64,000 nucleotides of DNA from Alcanivorax quisquiliarum (GCF_023051175.1 NZ_JALKII010000003.1:248001-312000), one strand, 5' to 3'; positions 1 through 8,710 are shown, counted from the first letter of the stretch. Notes: generated from the sequence alone by a model not told the origin. Translations and numbers: made by a program.

Positions 1-1
1 G

Positions 2-343
2 GCCGCCATGGCGGCTGCTGACGCGCTCGGCGCCACGGTGGTGGACATGCGCTGGGTGAAACCACTGGATGAAATATTGATCCGTGAGCTGGCCACTTCG
101 CACAACCTGCTGGTGACGCTGGAAGATCATCAACTGATGGCTGGCGCCGGCTCGGCGGTCAGCGAATATCTGGCCGCCAGCGCCATCACCGTGCCGGTGC
201 TGCACCTGGGCCTGCCGGACACCTTCATTCACCACGGCAAGCGCGAAGCGCTGCTGGCCGAGCTGGGCCTGGATGCTGCCGGCATCGAGCAAAGCATCCG
301 TGATCGGCTGCGCCTGCTGGACGTGCGCGCCGCCCGTGGCTAA
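2..343 (+). CDS. dxs: 1-deoxy-D-xylulose-5-phosphate synthase, C-terminal part (cut by window edge)
   Basis: Thiamine-diphosphate enzyme that condenses pyruvate and glyceraldehyde-3-phosphate, the first step of the MEP isoprenoid pathway, in the cytoplasm. Only the last ~113 codons are present; the frame is open to the left edge, so the start lies outside. What remains is the transketolase C-terminal domain: the stretch around D-M-R-W-V-K-P-L-D and the motif E-D-H[10 protein letters not shown] typical of DXS, ending near H-H-G-K-R-E-A-L-L. The gene is the only rightward one in the first 12 kb and is followed by a stem-loop and then a gene-free stretch. Identification rests on these conserved C-terminal motifs and is secure. 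Confidence 0.93.
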   Translation, partial: AAMAAADALGATVVDMRWVKPLDEILIRELATSHNLLVTLEDHQLMAGAGSAVSEYLAASAITVPVLHLGLPDTFIHHGKREALLAELGLDAAGIEQSIRDRLRLLDVRAARG

Positions 344-344
344 T

Positions 345-371
345 GGCAGGGCGTGTGATCACGCCCGTGCC
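345..371 (+). terminator. stem-loop just after dxs
   Basis: A perfect 7-bp inverted repeat (349-355 with 360-366, loop TGAT), extended by four more pairs across a one-base bulge, begins directly after the dxs stop codon. No T-run follows, so this may be a weak or factor-assisted terminator or an mRNA 3' end stabiliser. Confidence 0.45.
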
Positions 372-1088
372 ACCCTTACCCCAGCCCTTAACCGCGTCAG
401 CGCTGCGTAGCGTCATCTCTACGTGAGACCGCTCCTGCATAGCGCCACCTGTGCAAAAGAGTGGCCTGTGCAAAAAGTCGTCACAGAGACTCTGTTTCCC
501 CAAATCTGCTCCCCCACCACAAAGACGTTATCGAAGCGCGTGCGACACAGAGCCGTCCCTGAGGCAGATACCGGACGACCAGGTGACGGCGCTGCGATTG
601 ATGCATGCTTATCCACGGTGCGATGGCGCACATCACTGATTCACCGCCATGCCGCCCGGCTTGTCACGCCTCGAAAGCTGAGCGCACGGTGTCTTCGACG
701 ATACGCGCCGTATAAAGAACGTGTGCGGTCATATCCTGCCCGAAAGCCGATTGAGCTGGTGATGCTGGCCGAGATCGGCAAGGTTACTCTCGCAGGCACC
801 GCTGCGTCGCGGATCAGCGTATCGTTGATCATGAAGCGATAAATCCGGCCGTTAATGGATTGCTCGCGCGCCCAGTGATGTCAGCTGACGGAAGCGCTTC
901 GCGTTATCGCCACGCTCTGCGGCAAGCCTGGAGCGCGGCGGAAACCCATCAGGAGCGTTTGGTTAAAGCGGCATTATTCCCCGAATACGACGTGATGTGG
1001 CGGCTGGTTTGACACCAGACAGCCTGACGGCTTGCTGCTGAATACGCGTGAGAAAAGCGGCTGCTGCGCGGTGTCGTGCTGTGGCGTC
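372..1088. other. gene-free stretch between dxs and pgpA, possibly decayed sequence
   Basis: About 700 bases without a convincing gene. The longest open frame (423-842, plus strand) has no recognisable motif, basic and serine-rich composition and no good ribosome-binding site. A second frame stays open to a stop at 1010-1012 (roughly 800-1012) and looks somewhat protein-like at its end (R-H-A-L-R-Q-A-W, then F-P-E-Y-D-V-M-W-R-L-V), which could be the tail of a dead gene. Base composition looks less GC-rich than the flanks. No terminal inverted repeats of an insertion sequence were found. Confidence 0.4.
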
Positions 1089-1649
1089 TCAGCCCAGCCA
1101 GGCCAACGCAACCTGCAACACCAGCGCGGCGTACACGCCGGCCACCAGATCGTCCAGCATGATGCCGGTGCCGCCGTGCACCCGCCGATCCAGCCAGCCG
1201 ATGGGCCACGGCTTGAGCACATCGAAAAAACGGAACAGCACAAAACCGAGCACCAGCCCCAGCCAGGATATCGGTACTGCGATCATGGTAATCAGAAAGC
1301 CGGCGAACTCATCCCACACAATCCCGCCGTGATCGTGCACGCCCATATCTCGCGAGGTGCGCCCGCACAGCCACGGCCCGACGGCGATCACCGCCAGCGT
1401 GCCAAGCAGATAACCCCACAGCGGGAGTTGCGCCAGCAGATACCAGAGCGGGATCGCCGCCAGCGTGCCGAACGTGCCCGGCGCCTTCGGCGCCAGCCCA
1501 CTGCCGAAACCGAACGCCAGAAAATGCACCGGGTTGTGCATGTCCGGGCGCCGGGCTTCCGGGGGCCGGCCATCCGGGCGCCGGGCCTCCGGGGGACGGC
1601 CGTCGGGGCCTCCAGGTTGGCCAGATGGCATCCGCGTATCTGTGCTCAC
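1089..1649 (-). CDS. pgpA: phosphatidylglycerophosphatase A with repeat-bearing N-terminal extension
   Basis: Membrane phosphatase that converts phosphatidylglycerol phosphate to phosphatidylglycerol. The family signature G-F-G-S-G-L-A-P-K-A-P-G-T-F-G-T-L begins after about 45 residues, followed by W-D-E-F-A-G and F-F-D-V-L-K-P-W-P-I, with several hydrophobic segments. Family members usually begin close to the N-P-x-H-F-L motif; here about 36 residues precede it, including two tandem copies of R-P-P-E-A-R-R-P-D-G. I chose the GTG start at 1649 because AAGGA lies 7 bases upstream; the ATG at 1631 and the ATG at 1541, which would drop the repeats, have no visible Shine-Dalgarno. Usually coupled to thiL; here ~390 bases separate them. 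Confidence 0.9.
   Translation of the reverse strand: MSTDTRMPSGQPGGPDGRPPEARRPDGRPPEARRPDMHNPVHFLAFGFGSGLAPKAPGTFGTLAAIPLWYLLAQLPLWGYLLGTLAVIAVGPWLCGRTSRDMGVHDHGGIVWDEFAGFLITMIAVPISWLGLVLGFVLFRFFDVLKPWPIGWLDRRVHGGTGIMLDDLVAGVYAALVLQVALAWLG
1543..1602. repeat. tandem duplication, 2 x 30 bp, inside pgpA 5' end
   Basis: Units 1543-1572 and 1573-1602 differ at only a few positions. The unit length is a multiple of three, so the reading frame of pgpA is kept and the repeats encode two copies of a proline/arginine-rich decapeptide. Confidence 0.9.
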
Positions 1650-2043
1650 ATCCAATTCCTTGAAAGCTGTTTGAGAGTAATTTCCGCCCGGCTCCTGCTC
1701 GCGGGCGCCCGCCGCCCCGCGCTGAACTCGCCGGACGTAGCCGTGCTTGCACAGGTGCTCGAATAGCCCACCGAAGCGTCATCGCCAGCGCCGAGGATAT
1801 CTTGCCCTGATCCTCCTGCCCCTGGCCTTCCGCATGGTCGCCCCGTTTCTGTTATCTGGCGTGGCGCTGGCAAGCATCTTGAAACAAACGCTGCTTTCCC
1901 ATGCAGCTCAACAACATATAGAGACACACCAGTCTCGATACTATCAAAGGGGGCAGCGGGCAAAGGGGCAGCGAACAAGTGAAGAAGCTGCTGGGCTACG
2001 CCGCTCGGGAGCGCCTGCTCACACCCGCACGCAAGCACCTTGC
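1650..2043. other. gap between thiL and pgpA without a recognisable gene
   Basis: About 390 bases. A leftward frame crosses it (1646-2047) but its product has no family motif and low-complexity composition, and its start overlaps the thiL stop without a ribosome-binding site. I see no repeat, RNA gene or promoter that I can defend, apart from AAGGA just upstream of the pgpA GTG. Confidence 0.5.
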
Positions 2044-2994
2044 TCACGTTCGAAAATGATCCCAGCCAAGCGGCAGCGCCGGCAGCAGCTCGCCGTCGGC
2101 GCCCAGCACCTGTAGCCCCGGCTCACTACGGATGCGGCCGATCTGCACCGCATCACGCGGCAGGTTCAGGCCGGGCATGAGGGTAAACAGCAGCAAGTAG
2201 TCATCACCACCGGCCAACTGCACACGCGCCAGCGCGTCCTCTGGCTGGCTGGCGGCCCACTCGGCAAGCGCCGGCGAACACGGCAGCTGCGCCAGCGATA
2301 GTTCAGCGCCAACGCCTGATTCTTCCAGTATGTGCCCGAGATCCGCCGCCAGCCCATCGGAGATATCAATGCAGGCGCTGGCGATGCCGCGCAGCTTCTG
2401 GCCAAGGGCCAGCTGCGGCGCGGGCCGGCAGAAGCGGCTTGTGAGCGCGCCCGTGCGTGCGCCTGCCTGCCAGGCCGCCAGCCCGGCAGCGGCCTCGCCG
2501 GGCACGCCGGCAATGCAGAGGCGATCGCCGGGCCGGGCGCCGCTACGGCGCAATGCACGGCCGGCGGGCACTTCGCCGGTGACTTGCACAGTAATCGTAA
2601 GCGGCCCGCGCACGGTGTCACCGCCCACCAAGGCGATATCCGCTTGCCGAGCGAGCGCCTGAAAACCTTCGCAGAACGCCGCCAGCCACTCGGCATCGGC
2701 GACAGGCAGCGACAGGCTCAGCAGGCACCAGCGTGGCGTGGCGCCCATGGCGGCAAGATCAGAGAGATTGACGGCAAGGCTGCGCCAGCCGATATCTTCG
2801 GCCGGCATATCTTCGGGAAAGTGGCGGCCGCTGATGAGCGTATCCAGACTCATCACCAGCTCGCAGCCCGGCGTCGGCGTCAGGATCGCGCCATCATCAC
2901 CGGGCCCGAGCACAACGCCCTGGCCGCCGCTGGCGCCCTGGTGGCCTTGGCGGCCCTGACGAAAGAACTGCCGGATCAGCGCAAATTCATCCAT
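2044..2994 (-). CDS. thiL: thiamine-monophosphate kinase
   Basis: Phosphorylates thiamine monophosphate to the active cofactor thiamine diphosphate using ATP, in the cytoplasm. AIR-synthase fold: N-terminal M-D-E-F-x-L-I-R-x-F-F, the metal-binding G-P-G-D-D-G-A, S-L-D-T-L-I-S-G-R-H-F, the N-L-S-D-L-A-A-M-G-A-T-P motif, V-G-G-D-T-V-R-G, and C-terminal D-I-S-D-G-L-A-A-D-L and G-G-D-D-Y-x-L-L-F are all present. At 316 residues it matches the family. I start it at the second in-frame ATG (2994) because the first candidate (3039) would overlap the end of nusB by ~30 bases and lengthen the protein before the family's usual N-terminus. It follows nusB with a 14-base gap, an arrangement common in Gammaproteobacteria. 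Confidence 0.95.
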   Translation of the reverse strand: MDEFALIRQFFRQGRQGHQGASGGQGVVLGPGDDGAILTPTPGCELVMSLDTLISGRHFPEDMPAEDIGWRSLAVNLSDLAAMGATPRWCLLSLSLPVADAEWLAAFCEGFQALARQADIALVGGDTVRGPLTITVQVTGEVPAGRALRRSGARPGDRLCIAGVPGEAAAGLAAWQAGARTGALTSRFCRPAPQLALGQKLRGIASACIDISDGLAADLGHILEESGVGAELSLAQLPCSPALAEWAASQPEDALARVQLAGGDDYLLLFTLMPGLNLPRDAVQIGRIRSEPGLQVLGADGELLPALPLGWDHFRT

Positions 2995-3008
2995 GGTGCC
3001 GCCGTGGG

Positions 3009-3449
3009 TCAGCGCGCCGCAAATTCCACCTGGCGGCACTTGCGCGCCACCTTGTCGAGCACGCCGTTGACATACTTGAAGGAATCTTCGGCACCGAACA
3101 GCTTGGCCAACTCGATGCCTTCATTGATGACCACCCGATAGGGCACATCAATACGCGCCAGCAGCTCGAAGGTGCCGATGCGCAGGATCACTTTCTCGAT
3201 CTGAGACAGCTCCTGCACCTTGCGGTCCAGGGCCGGTGCAAACAGTGCGTCCAGCTCTTCCAGCCGTGGCGGCACGCCGTGCAACAGATCGTGAAAATAG
3301 TCGATATCGACTTTTCTCATGTCGTTTTCGGCACGGAAATGCGCTTCGATCTCATACAACGGCTGCCCTGCAATCTGCCATTGATACAGTGCCTGCAAAG
3401 CAAACCGGCGTGCCTTGCGGCGCGCCGAGGGGGAAGTATGAGTCGCCAT
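3009..3449 (-). CDS. nusB: transcription antitermination factor NusB
   Basis: All-helical RNA-binding protein that, with S10 (NusE), binds boxA and supports antitermination of rRNA transcription. Features seen: basic N-terminus [16 protein letters not shown], then the conserved [13 protein letters not shown] and the C-terminal [16 protein letters not shown] followed by K-Y-V-N-G-V-L-D. The length of 146 residues is normal. The ATG at 3449 overlaps the ribH stop codon (TGATG), which indicates translational coupling within ribH-nusB-thiL; a TTG one codon upstream is an unlikely alternative. Confidence 0.96.
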   Translation of the reverse strand: MATHTSPSARRKARRFALQALYQWQIAGQPLYEIEAHFRAENDMRKVDIDYFHDLLHGVPPRLEELDALFAPALDRKVQELSQIEKVILRIGTFELLARIDVPYRVVINEGIELAKLFGAEDSFKYVNGVLDKVARKCRQVEFAAR

Positions 3450-3925
3450 CAAAGTTGCTTCAGCAGGCTGACCATCTCCAGCGCCGAAAGCGCCGCTTCA
3501 GCACCCTTGTTGCCCGCCTTGGTGCCCGAACGCTCAATGGCCTGCTCGATGGTATCCACCGTCAGCACACCGAACGCCACCGGCACGCCGGTGCTGTTCT
3601 GGATCGACGCAATGCCCTTCGCTGCTTCGCCCGCCACATACTCGAAGTGCGCCGTGCCGCCGCGAATCACCGCGCCCAGCGTAATGATCGCATCGTAGCT
3701 GTTCTTGTCGGCAATGCGCTTCACCGCCACTGGCAGCTCCCAGGCACCCGGCACGCGGATAATCTCGATGTCGGCTTGTTTGACGCCGTGCCGCACCAAC
3801 GCATCGACAGCACCTTCCAGCAGTGCCTCGACGACAAAGCTGTTGAATCGGGCCACGACGATTGCGAAGCGGCCGCTTACGCCAGTGAGAACGCCTTCTA
3901 TGGTCTTGATATCTTTCATGTTCAA
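3449..3925 (-). CDS. ribH: 6,7-dimethyl-8-ribityllumazine synthase
   Basis: Penultimate enzyme of riboflavin synthesis: joins 5-amino-6-ribitylamino-uracil and 3,4-dihydroxy-2-butanone-4-phosphate; forms icosahedral or pentameric assemblies in the cytoplasm. The protein shows V-A-R-F-N-S (substrate binding), [22 protein letters not shown] with the catalytic histidine, P-V-A-F-G-V-L-T and the C-terminal G[11 protein letters not shown]. The 158-residue length fits. It heads ribH-nusB-thiL, downstream of opgH, and is separated from the other rib genes by opgG-opgH. Confidence 0.96.
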   Translation of the reverse strand: MNMKDIKTIEGVLTGVSGRFAIVVARFNSFVVEALLEGAVDALVRHGVKQADIEIIRVPGAWELPVAVKRIADKNSYDAIITLGAVIRGGTAHFEYVAGEAAKGIASIQNSTGVPVAFGVLTVDTIEQAIERSGTKAGNKGAEAALSALEMVSLLKQL

Positions 3926-4023
3926 CCCTTGCTTGCGGACGGACAGCCGGCCACGGGCCAGCCGGGCGGCAAAACGGCGCTATTGTAACGCTTACCGTAG
4001 CGGAATACCTGCCTTGCGTGCTG

Positions 4024-5880
4024 TTATAGCCGCTGCCGGGGCATGGCCACTGGCTGCTCGGGCGGCAATAGCGGCGGTGCCAGTGCCTGCGGCAGCGCTG
4101 GCTGATTCGCCAGCCGCTCGGCCACACCTTGCAGAACAGCCTCTGGCTCCACTTCGTCAGGCGTAATGAACACACCGGCGCTGTGCATCACAGCACCGAG
4201 CCAGGGGCTGCTGGAATAGCGCACCACGGGCGCCGCCAGCAGCAGGCCCGCCAGCACAGGCGTCAGCCACCAGAAAAATACTGGCGCCACCCACCAGGTC
4301 AGCGCCCCGGTCAGCAGGGCCAGCAAGGCCCCTGCTGCGGTGCGCCGCCACGCCTCTGCCCAGGGCACCAGGCGCCCCGCGCGCACCTGAGCGTCCCAAC
4401 TGACGTTGCGGCCCAGCAGAATGCTGAGCACGAACCAGGCGTGAAACATCATCATCAGCGGCGCGATCAGGATGGCAAACAGCATTTCCACCACCGCACC
4501 GCTCAACAGGCGCCTGGCGCCACCGAACGCTCGGCGCCGATCACGCAGGGCGATCACCACGCCCAGCACCTTCGGTAACAACAGCAGCGCGATGGTGATC
4601 GTCAGCAAGGTGATAATTTCGCCGGTGCGCACAATCGGCCAGTCGGGAAACAATTGATAGGCGCTGGCAAAATATTCTTCGCTGTCGAGCGCACGCCATA
4701 CGGCATCCACCGCACTGAGCAACAGCATCAGCAGCCACAGTAGCGACGCGATATATGCCAGCGCACCAAACAGAAAATGCAGCCGGCTGACGATATGGAA
4801 CCCGGGTCGAAACAACAGACGCAAGTGCTGCATGTTGCCCTGCACCCAACGGCGATCGCGCTTGGCATAATCAATCAGGTTACTGGGGACTTCTTCATAA
4901 CTGCCTTGCAGATCGGCACGCAAAAGCACTTGCCAGCCCGCTCTGCGCAGCAGCGCGGCCTCGACAAAATCATGGGACAGGATATCGCCCCCCAGGGGCG
5001 GCTTGCCGGGCAGCGGCGGCAAGCCGCAGTGATCGATAAACGCTCTGGTACGCAAAATTGCATTGTGGCCCCAGTAATTGGCCGCATCCATCTGCCAGAA
5101 GCTCAAGCCAGCAGCCAGCATGGGGCTGTAAAGGGCGGCCGCAAACTGCACGAATCGCCCGAAAAAAGTGACCGAGCGCACCGGAATCGGCACCGTCTGG
5201 ATCAGGCCGCATTGCGGCTGGCTCTGCATCAGCCGCACCAGATCAAGCAGGCAATCGACCCGCATGATGCTGTCGGCATCGAGCACAATCATGAAGTCAT
5301 AGCACGCGCCCCAGCGCTGGCAGAAATCTTTCAGGTTGCCAACCTTGCGTTCGGTGTTCTGTGCTCGCCGGCGGTAAAACAGCCGCGCCCGCGGCTGGCG
5401 CGCTTGCAATGCTTGCCAGGCCTCCTGCTCGGCCGCCGCCACTTCGGCACGCGAGCTGTCCGACAACAAGAACACGTCGAAATGCCCCAGCCACCCCTGC
5501 TCGGCAAGCTCGGCAACCATCGCTTCAACCCCGGCCATCACGCGCCGGGTTTCTTCATTGCAGACAGGAATCACAAGCGCCGTGCGGGCGGTGACCGGCG
5601 CTTCGGGCACCGGCTGCTGGCGCGACAATGTCAACGGATCACGGCGGCTCCATTGCAGTAAAAAGCCCAGCACCGCGGTCCAGAAAGCGACCACAATCCA
5701 GCCGAACACAACCACAAACAGCGCCAGCACCATGGATTCCAGCATCGTCATGCCGTTGGCGCGCAAAATCTCGAACATCAATCCCGCACCCGCGAGCGTC
5801 GAGACGATCACCAGCAAGAAGAACAACGGCCGCCGCCAGCGGGCAGCCGGCCAGGCTATGAGCGAGCGCGTCCCGACCAT
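4024..5880 (-). CDS. opgH: glucans biosynthesis glucosyltransferase H (short form)
   Basis: Inner-membrane GT2-family enzyme that polymerises the beta-1,2-glucan backbone of osmoregulated periplasmic glucans from UDP-glucose. Hydrophobic segments near the N-terminus precede the cytoplasmic catalytic domain, which carries V-I-P-V-C-N-E-E, the D-A-D-S (V-L-D-A-D-S-I) metal site, G-H-N-A-I-L-R, G-G-D-I-L-S-H-D-F-V-E-A and the R-R-W-V-Q-G-N terminus of the acceptor site; several more membrane helices follow. At about 618 residues it is much shorter than the ~850-residue E. coli enzyme, mainly at the two termini, resembling shorter homologues elsewhere. I use the ATG at 5880, four bases after the opgG stop; an upstream ATG (5928) would overlap opgG. 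Cotranscription with opgG is almost certain. Confidence 0.93.
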   Translation of the reverse strand: MVGTRSLIAWPAARWRRPLFFLLVIVSTLAGAGLMFEILRANGMTMLESMVLALFVVVFGWIVVAFWTAVLGFLLQWSRRDPLTLSRQQPVPEAPVTARTALVIPVCNEETRRVMAGVEAMVAELAEQGWLGHFDVFLLSDSSRAEVAAAEQEAWQALQARQPRARLFYRRRAQNTERKVGNLKDFCQRWGACYDFMIVLDADSIMRVDCLLDLVRLMQSQPQCGLIQTVPIPVRSVTFFGRFVQFAAALYSPMLAAGLSFWQMDAANYWGHNAILRTRAFIDHCGLPPLPGKPPLGGDILSHDFVEAALLRRAGWQVLLRADLQGSYEEVPSNLIDYAKRDRRWVQGNMQHLRLLFRPGFHIVSRLHFLFGALAYIASLLWLLMLLLSAVDAVWRALDSEEYFASAYQLFPDWPIVRTGEIITLLTITIALLLLPKVLGVVIALRDRRRAFGGARRLLSGAVVEMLFAILIAPLMMMFHAWFVLSILLGRNVSWDAQVRAGRLVPWAEAWRRTAAGALLALLTGALTWWVAPVFFWWLTPVLAGLLLAAPVVRYSSSPWLGAVMHSAGVFITPDEVEPEAVLQGVAERLANQPALPQALAPPLLPPEQPVAMPRQRL

Positions 5881-5884
5881 GCCG

Positions 5885-7453
5885 TTACTCCATCGCGTCG
5901 GCGGCCCAGAGATAGCTCCAGACTTCACTCAGGCGCTGGTCCTTGAGCGCCAGATGGAGCCGCATATCGACCACATCATGCTCCTGCGGATCAAGCTTGA
6001 ACGATACCCGCCAGGTGTTGCCGTCCGGCAATTGCCGCACATGCAGGTCGCGTACCTCGCCGACCGGGTGCGAGAGCACGGGCCGCAGTGGTGCCTGCGC
6101 GGCCAGCGAGGGCAGCTCGCCGCCACGAAAATCCACCACGAACTGCCGCACCGAGCGCGGCGGCGGATCGGGCTCGCCCGGCACCGCTGCCCAACCGATG
6201 CGTGTACGCAGCACAGCAGCCAGAGCATGATCGGGCACGGTTTTCTCGACTGTGCGCAGTTGATAGGCAAAGCGCCGGCTCTCACCGGCTTTCAGCGGCG
6301 CGTCCGGCACCCAGTAAGCGACAATATTGTCGTTCACTTCCGAATCGGTCGGGATCTCCACCAGCTCCACACGGCCCTTGCCCCAATCGTGTTCCGGCGT
6401 CACCCAAAGGCCCGGCCGCCGCTCATAGGCCGCTTCCAGATCCTGGTAGTGTTCAAAGCGGCGATCCCGCTGCAGCAGCCCGAAGCCTGCCGGGCTGCTG
6501 TCCTGCATCGAGGTGACGCGCAGCACACCGGGATTACCAAGCGGCCGCCAGATCCATTCCCCCTCGCCAGTGAGCACTTGCAGCCCGTCGGAGTCGTGCA
6601 CTTCCGGCCGGAAATCATCCACAAAACGTGTGCTGTTTTCACCGTGATGGAACATGCTCGTCAGCGGTGCAATGCCAAGCTTCCCGATATCCTTGCGGGC
6701 AAACAAACGCGCATCCACGCGCATACTGGTCGGCGCACCGGGCGCTATTTCGATCCAGTAGGCGCCGGCCACCGAGGGGCTGTCGAGCAACGCGAACAGA
6801 CGCAGCCTTGGTTCCTCCGGCTGCGGGCGGAACAGCCAGAATTCACGAAATACGGGAAACTTCTCGCCACGCGGTTCGGCGGTATCAATCGCCAGCCCGC
6901 GAGCCGAGATGCCATACGACTGCCCGGGCCCGACCAGCCGGAAATAAGACGCGCCCTGAAACACCAGAAACTCGTCTTTGTGCTCGGCAGTATTAATCGG
7001 GTAATGCACACGAAAGCCGGCATAGCCAAGCTCTTCGGAAGCTATGTCGGCCAGCGGCGCAGCCGGGCCATCGTAGCGGAACAGCTCGCGCCGGAACGGC
7101 AACTGCACCGCCCGATTATCTTCCACCAGATTGATCTGCACGGGTTCCTGATAAAGAAAGCCAGGGTGAAACAACTGGATTTCAAACAGCGACTGGCCGC
7201 GCCACAGTGCTTGCTCGGGCTTGAAACGAATGGCGCGGTATTGCTGATAATCAATCGTCGCAAGCGCCTCGGGCACGGTTACGGCAGGCGCCTGGAAACG
7301 CTCCGCCGCCAGCGCACGGGCACGCTCTTCAATGCGCTGAAACAGCGCACCGGCATCCGTATTGCGGCTGGATTCAAGCACCAGTTCCGACGCCACCGCC
7401 GGAGCGGAGAACAGGAGGCAGGCCAACAGGCCCGGCAACACCCGGTAGATCAT
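5885..7453 (-). CDS. opgG: glucans biosynthesis periplasmic protein G
   Basis: Periplasmic protein needed to make and branch osmoregulated periplasmic glucans with OpgH. The chosen ATG (7453) gives a typical signal peptide, M-I-Y-R-V-L-P-G-L-L-A-C-L-L then A-P-A-V-A-S; an upstream start at 7501 would add a non-signal-like basic stretch. The mature protein has the family's double beta-sandwich signatures: Y-Q-Q-Y-R-A-I-R-F, the F-E-I-Q-L-F-H-P-G-F-L-Y strand, A-S-Y-F-R-L-V-G-P-G-Q-x-Y-G-I-S-A-R-G-L-A-I-D-T, F-P-V-F-R-E-F-W-L and E-G-E-W-I-W-R-P-L. 522 residues is the usual size. First gene of opgGH; a hairpin lies upstream at 7546. Confidence 0.95.
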   Translation of the reverse strand: MIYRVLPGLLACLLFSAPAVASELVLESSRNTDAGALFQRIEERARALAAERFQAPAVTVPEALATIDYQQYRAIRFKPEQALWRGQSLFEIQLFHPGFLYQEPVQINLVEDNRAVQLPFRRELFRYDGPAAPLADIASEELGYAGFRVHYPINTAEHKDEFLVFQGASYFRLVGPGQSYGISARGLAIDTAEPRGEKFPVFREFWLFRPQPEEPRLRLFALLDSPSVAGAYWIEIAPGAPTSMRVDARLFARKDIGKLGIAPLTSMFHHGENSTRFVDDFRPEVHDSDGLQVLTGEGEWIWRPLGNPGVLRVTSMQDSSPAGFGLLQRDRRFEHYQDLEAAYERRPGLWVTPEHDWGKGRVELVEIPTDSEVNDNIVAYWVPDAPLKAGESRRFAYQLRTVEKTVPDHALAAVLRTRIGWAAVPGEPDPPPRSVRQFVVDFRGGELPSLAAQAPLRPVLSHPVGEVRDLHVRQLPDGNTWRVSFKLDPQEHDVVDMRLHLALKDQRLSEVWSYLWAADAME

Positions 7454-7545
7454 GTGCGACACTCCCTTGCTGCAGCAGCGCCGACGCTGCACCAAGGGCA
7501 CAGGCCGGGCGAAGGCTTCTCAATGTAACGCAGCAAGGAAGAAGC

Positions 7546-7570
7546 GCCCGGCAGGGGGCCGGGCTTTTGT
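7546..7570. terminator. hairpin with T-run between ribBA-like gene and opgG
   Basis: Seven-bp GC stem (7546-7552 with 7558-7564, loop 7553-7557) followed on the plus strand by TTTTGTT. On the minus strand, where the neighbouring genes are transcribed, the stem is followed only by the T/C-rich GCTTCTTCC. It sits between the end of the ribBA-like gene and opgG, so it likely separates the two transcripts, although the better T-run faces the other way. Confidence 0.5.
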
Positions 7571-7597
7571 TAAAGTTTTACGTTGGCGAGCCGCGTT

Positions 7598-8710
7598 TTA
7601 CACCGAGGGCGGCTCGACGTATTCGACGATTTCCAGATCAAAACCGGACAGCGCATTGAAGCGCATCGGTGAGCTCAACAGACGCATCCGGCGCACACCC
7701 AGCTCCCGCAAAATCTGCGAGCCGGTGCCGATGTTGCGATACGCGGGGCCGCCCACGCGCGGTGCGCGGCGCTGGCCGGAAAAATATTCATCCACCATCG
7801 TCTGCACGCGATTGGAAACATAATCCTGGCCAAGAATAATGGCCACGCCAGCCTCGCTGCGTGACAGCTCCTCCAGCACCAGATGCATGTTCCAGCCGGT
7901 ACGGCCATCCATCTTTGCGCTCATCAGATCGCGCAGCGGATCAACCAGATGCACCCGCACGGTGACCACGGTGTTGTCCTCGATGTCGCCTTTCACCAGC
8001 GCCACATGTGTCAGATCGTCCACCGTGTCACGGAACGTGATCAAGCGGAAATCGCCGTACCAGGTGGGCAGCACATGATCGCTGATCCGCTCGACGGTTT
8101 TCTCGTTGAGCATCCGGTATTCGATCAGATCGGCAATGGTGCCGATCTTGATATCGTGCTCTTCGGCAAACTTTTCCAGATCGGGGCGGCGCGCCATGGT
8201 GCCGTCTTCGTTGATGATCTCGCAGATCACGCCGATTGGTGCGCAGCCGGCCAGCGCCGGCAGATCGCAGGCGGCTTCCGTGTGCCCGGCACGATGGAGC
8301 ACGCCACCCGGCTCGGCCATCAAGGGGAAAATATGGCCCGGCTGCACGATATCCTCCGGGCGCGCCTCGGGTGCGGCGGCGGCTTGCACGGTGCGCGCAC
8401 GATCGGCGGCAGAAATGCCGGTGGTGACGCCTTCGGCGGCCTCGATCGACACCGTGAACTTGGTGCCGAAACCGGAGCTGTTGCGTTCCACCATCAACGG
8501 CAGATTCAACTGCTCGCAGCGCTCGCGGTGCATCGGCATGCACACCAGCCCGCGTGCGTATTTGATCATGAAGTTGATGGCTTCCGGCGTGCAATGCTCT
8601 GCCGCCATCACCAGATCGCCTTCGTTCTCGCGATCCTCATCATCCATGAGGATGACCATACGGCCGGCGCGGATGTCCTCGATCAGTTCCTGGACTGTGT
8701 TCAACTTCAT
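7598..8710 (-). CDS. ribBA: 3,4-dihydroxy-2-butanone-4-phosphate synthase fused to a degenerate GTP cyclohydrolase II domain
   Basis: Residues ~1-200 are a complete RibB domain: D-D-E-D-R-E-N-E-G-D acidic metal site, R-G-L-V-C-M-P, T-G-I-S-A-A-D-R and P-G-H-I-F-P-L ending G-H-T-E-A. It makes the four-carbon unit for lumazine synthase from ribulose-5-phosphate. Residues ~205-370 align with GTP cyclohydrolase II, but the region that should bind zinc with three cysteines (C-x10-C-x-C) reads V-D-P-L-R-D-L-M-S-A-K and has no cysteine, and the usual G-R-G arginine segment is altered. The second half is therefore probably not a cyclohydrolase. Similar fusions in Pseudomonas and Shewanella relatives are annotated ribBA or ribBX. 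A separate ribA is expected elsewhere. The start lies 4 bases after the ribE stop. Confidence 0.9.
   Translation of the reverse strand: MKLNTVQELIEDIRAGRMVILMDDEDRENEGDLVMAAEHCTPEAINFMIKYARGLVCMPMHRERCEQLNLPLMVERNSSGFGTKFTVSIEAAEGVTTGISAADRARTVQAAAAPEARPEDIVQPGHIFPLMAEPGGVLHRAGHTEAACDLPALAGCAPIGVICEIINEDGTMARRPDLEKFAEEHDIKIGTIADLIEYRMLNEKTVERISDHVLPTWYGDFRLITFRDTVDDLTHVALVKGDIEDNTVVTVRVHLVDPLRDLMSAKMDGRTGWNMHLVLEELSRSEAGVAIILGQDYVSNRVQTMVDEYFSGQRRAPRVGGPAYRNIGTGSQILRELGVRRMRLLSSPMRFNALSGFDLEIVEYVEPPSV

Noticed and set aside
1646-2047. Leftward open frame of 133 codons between thiL and pgpA.
   Set aside because: No motif, no ribosome-binding site, and it runs into pgpA's own start region; composition looks like GC-driven open frame.
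2332-3141. Rightward open frame opposite thiL/nusB.
   Set aside because: Antisense shadow; thiL and nusB motifs are unambiguous on the minus strand.
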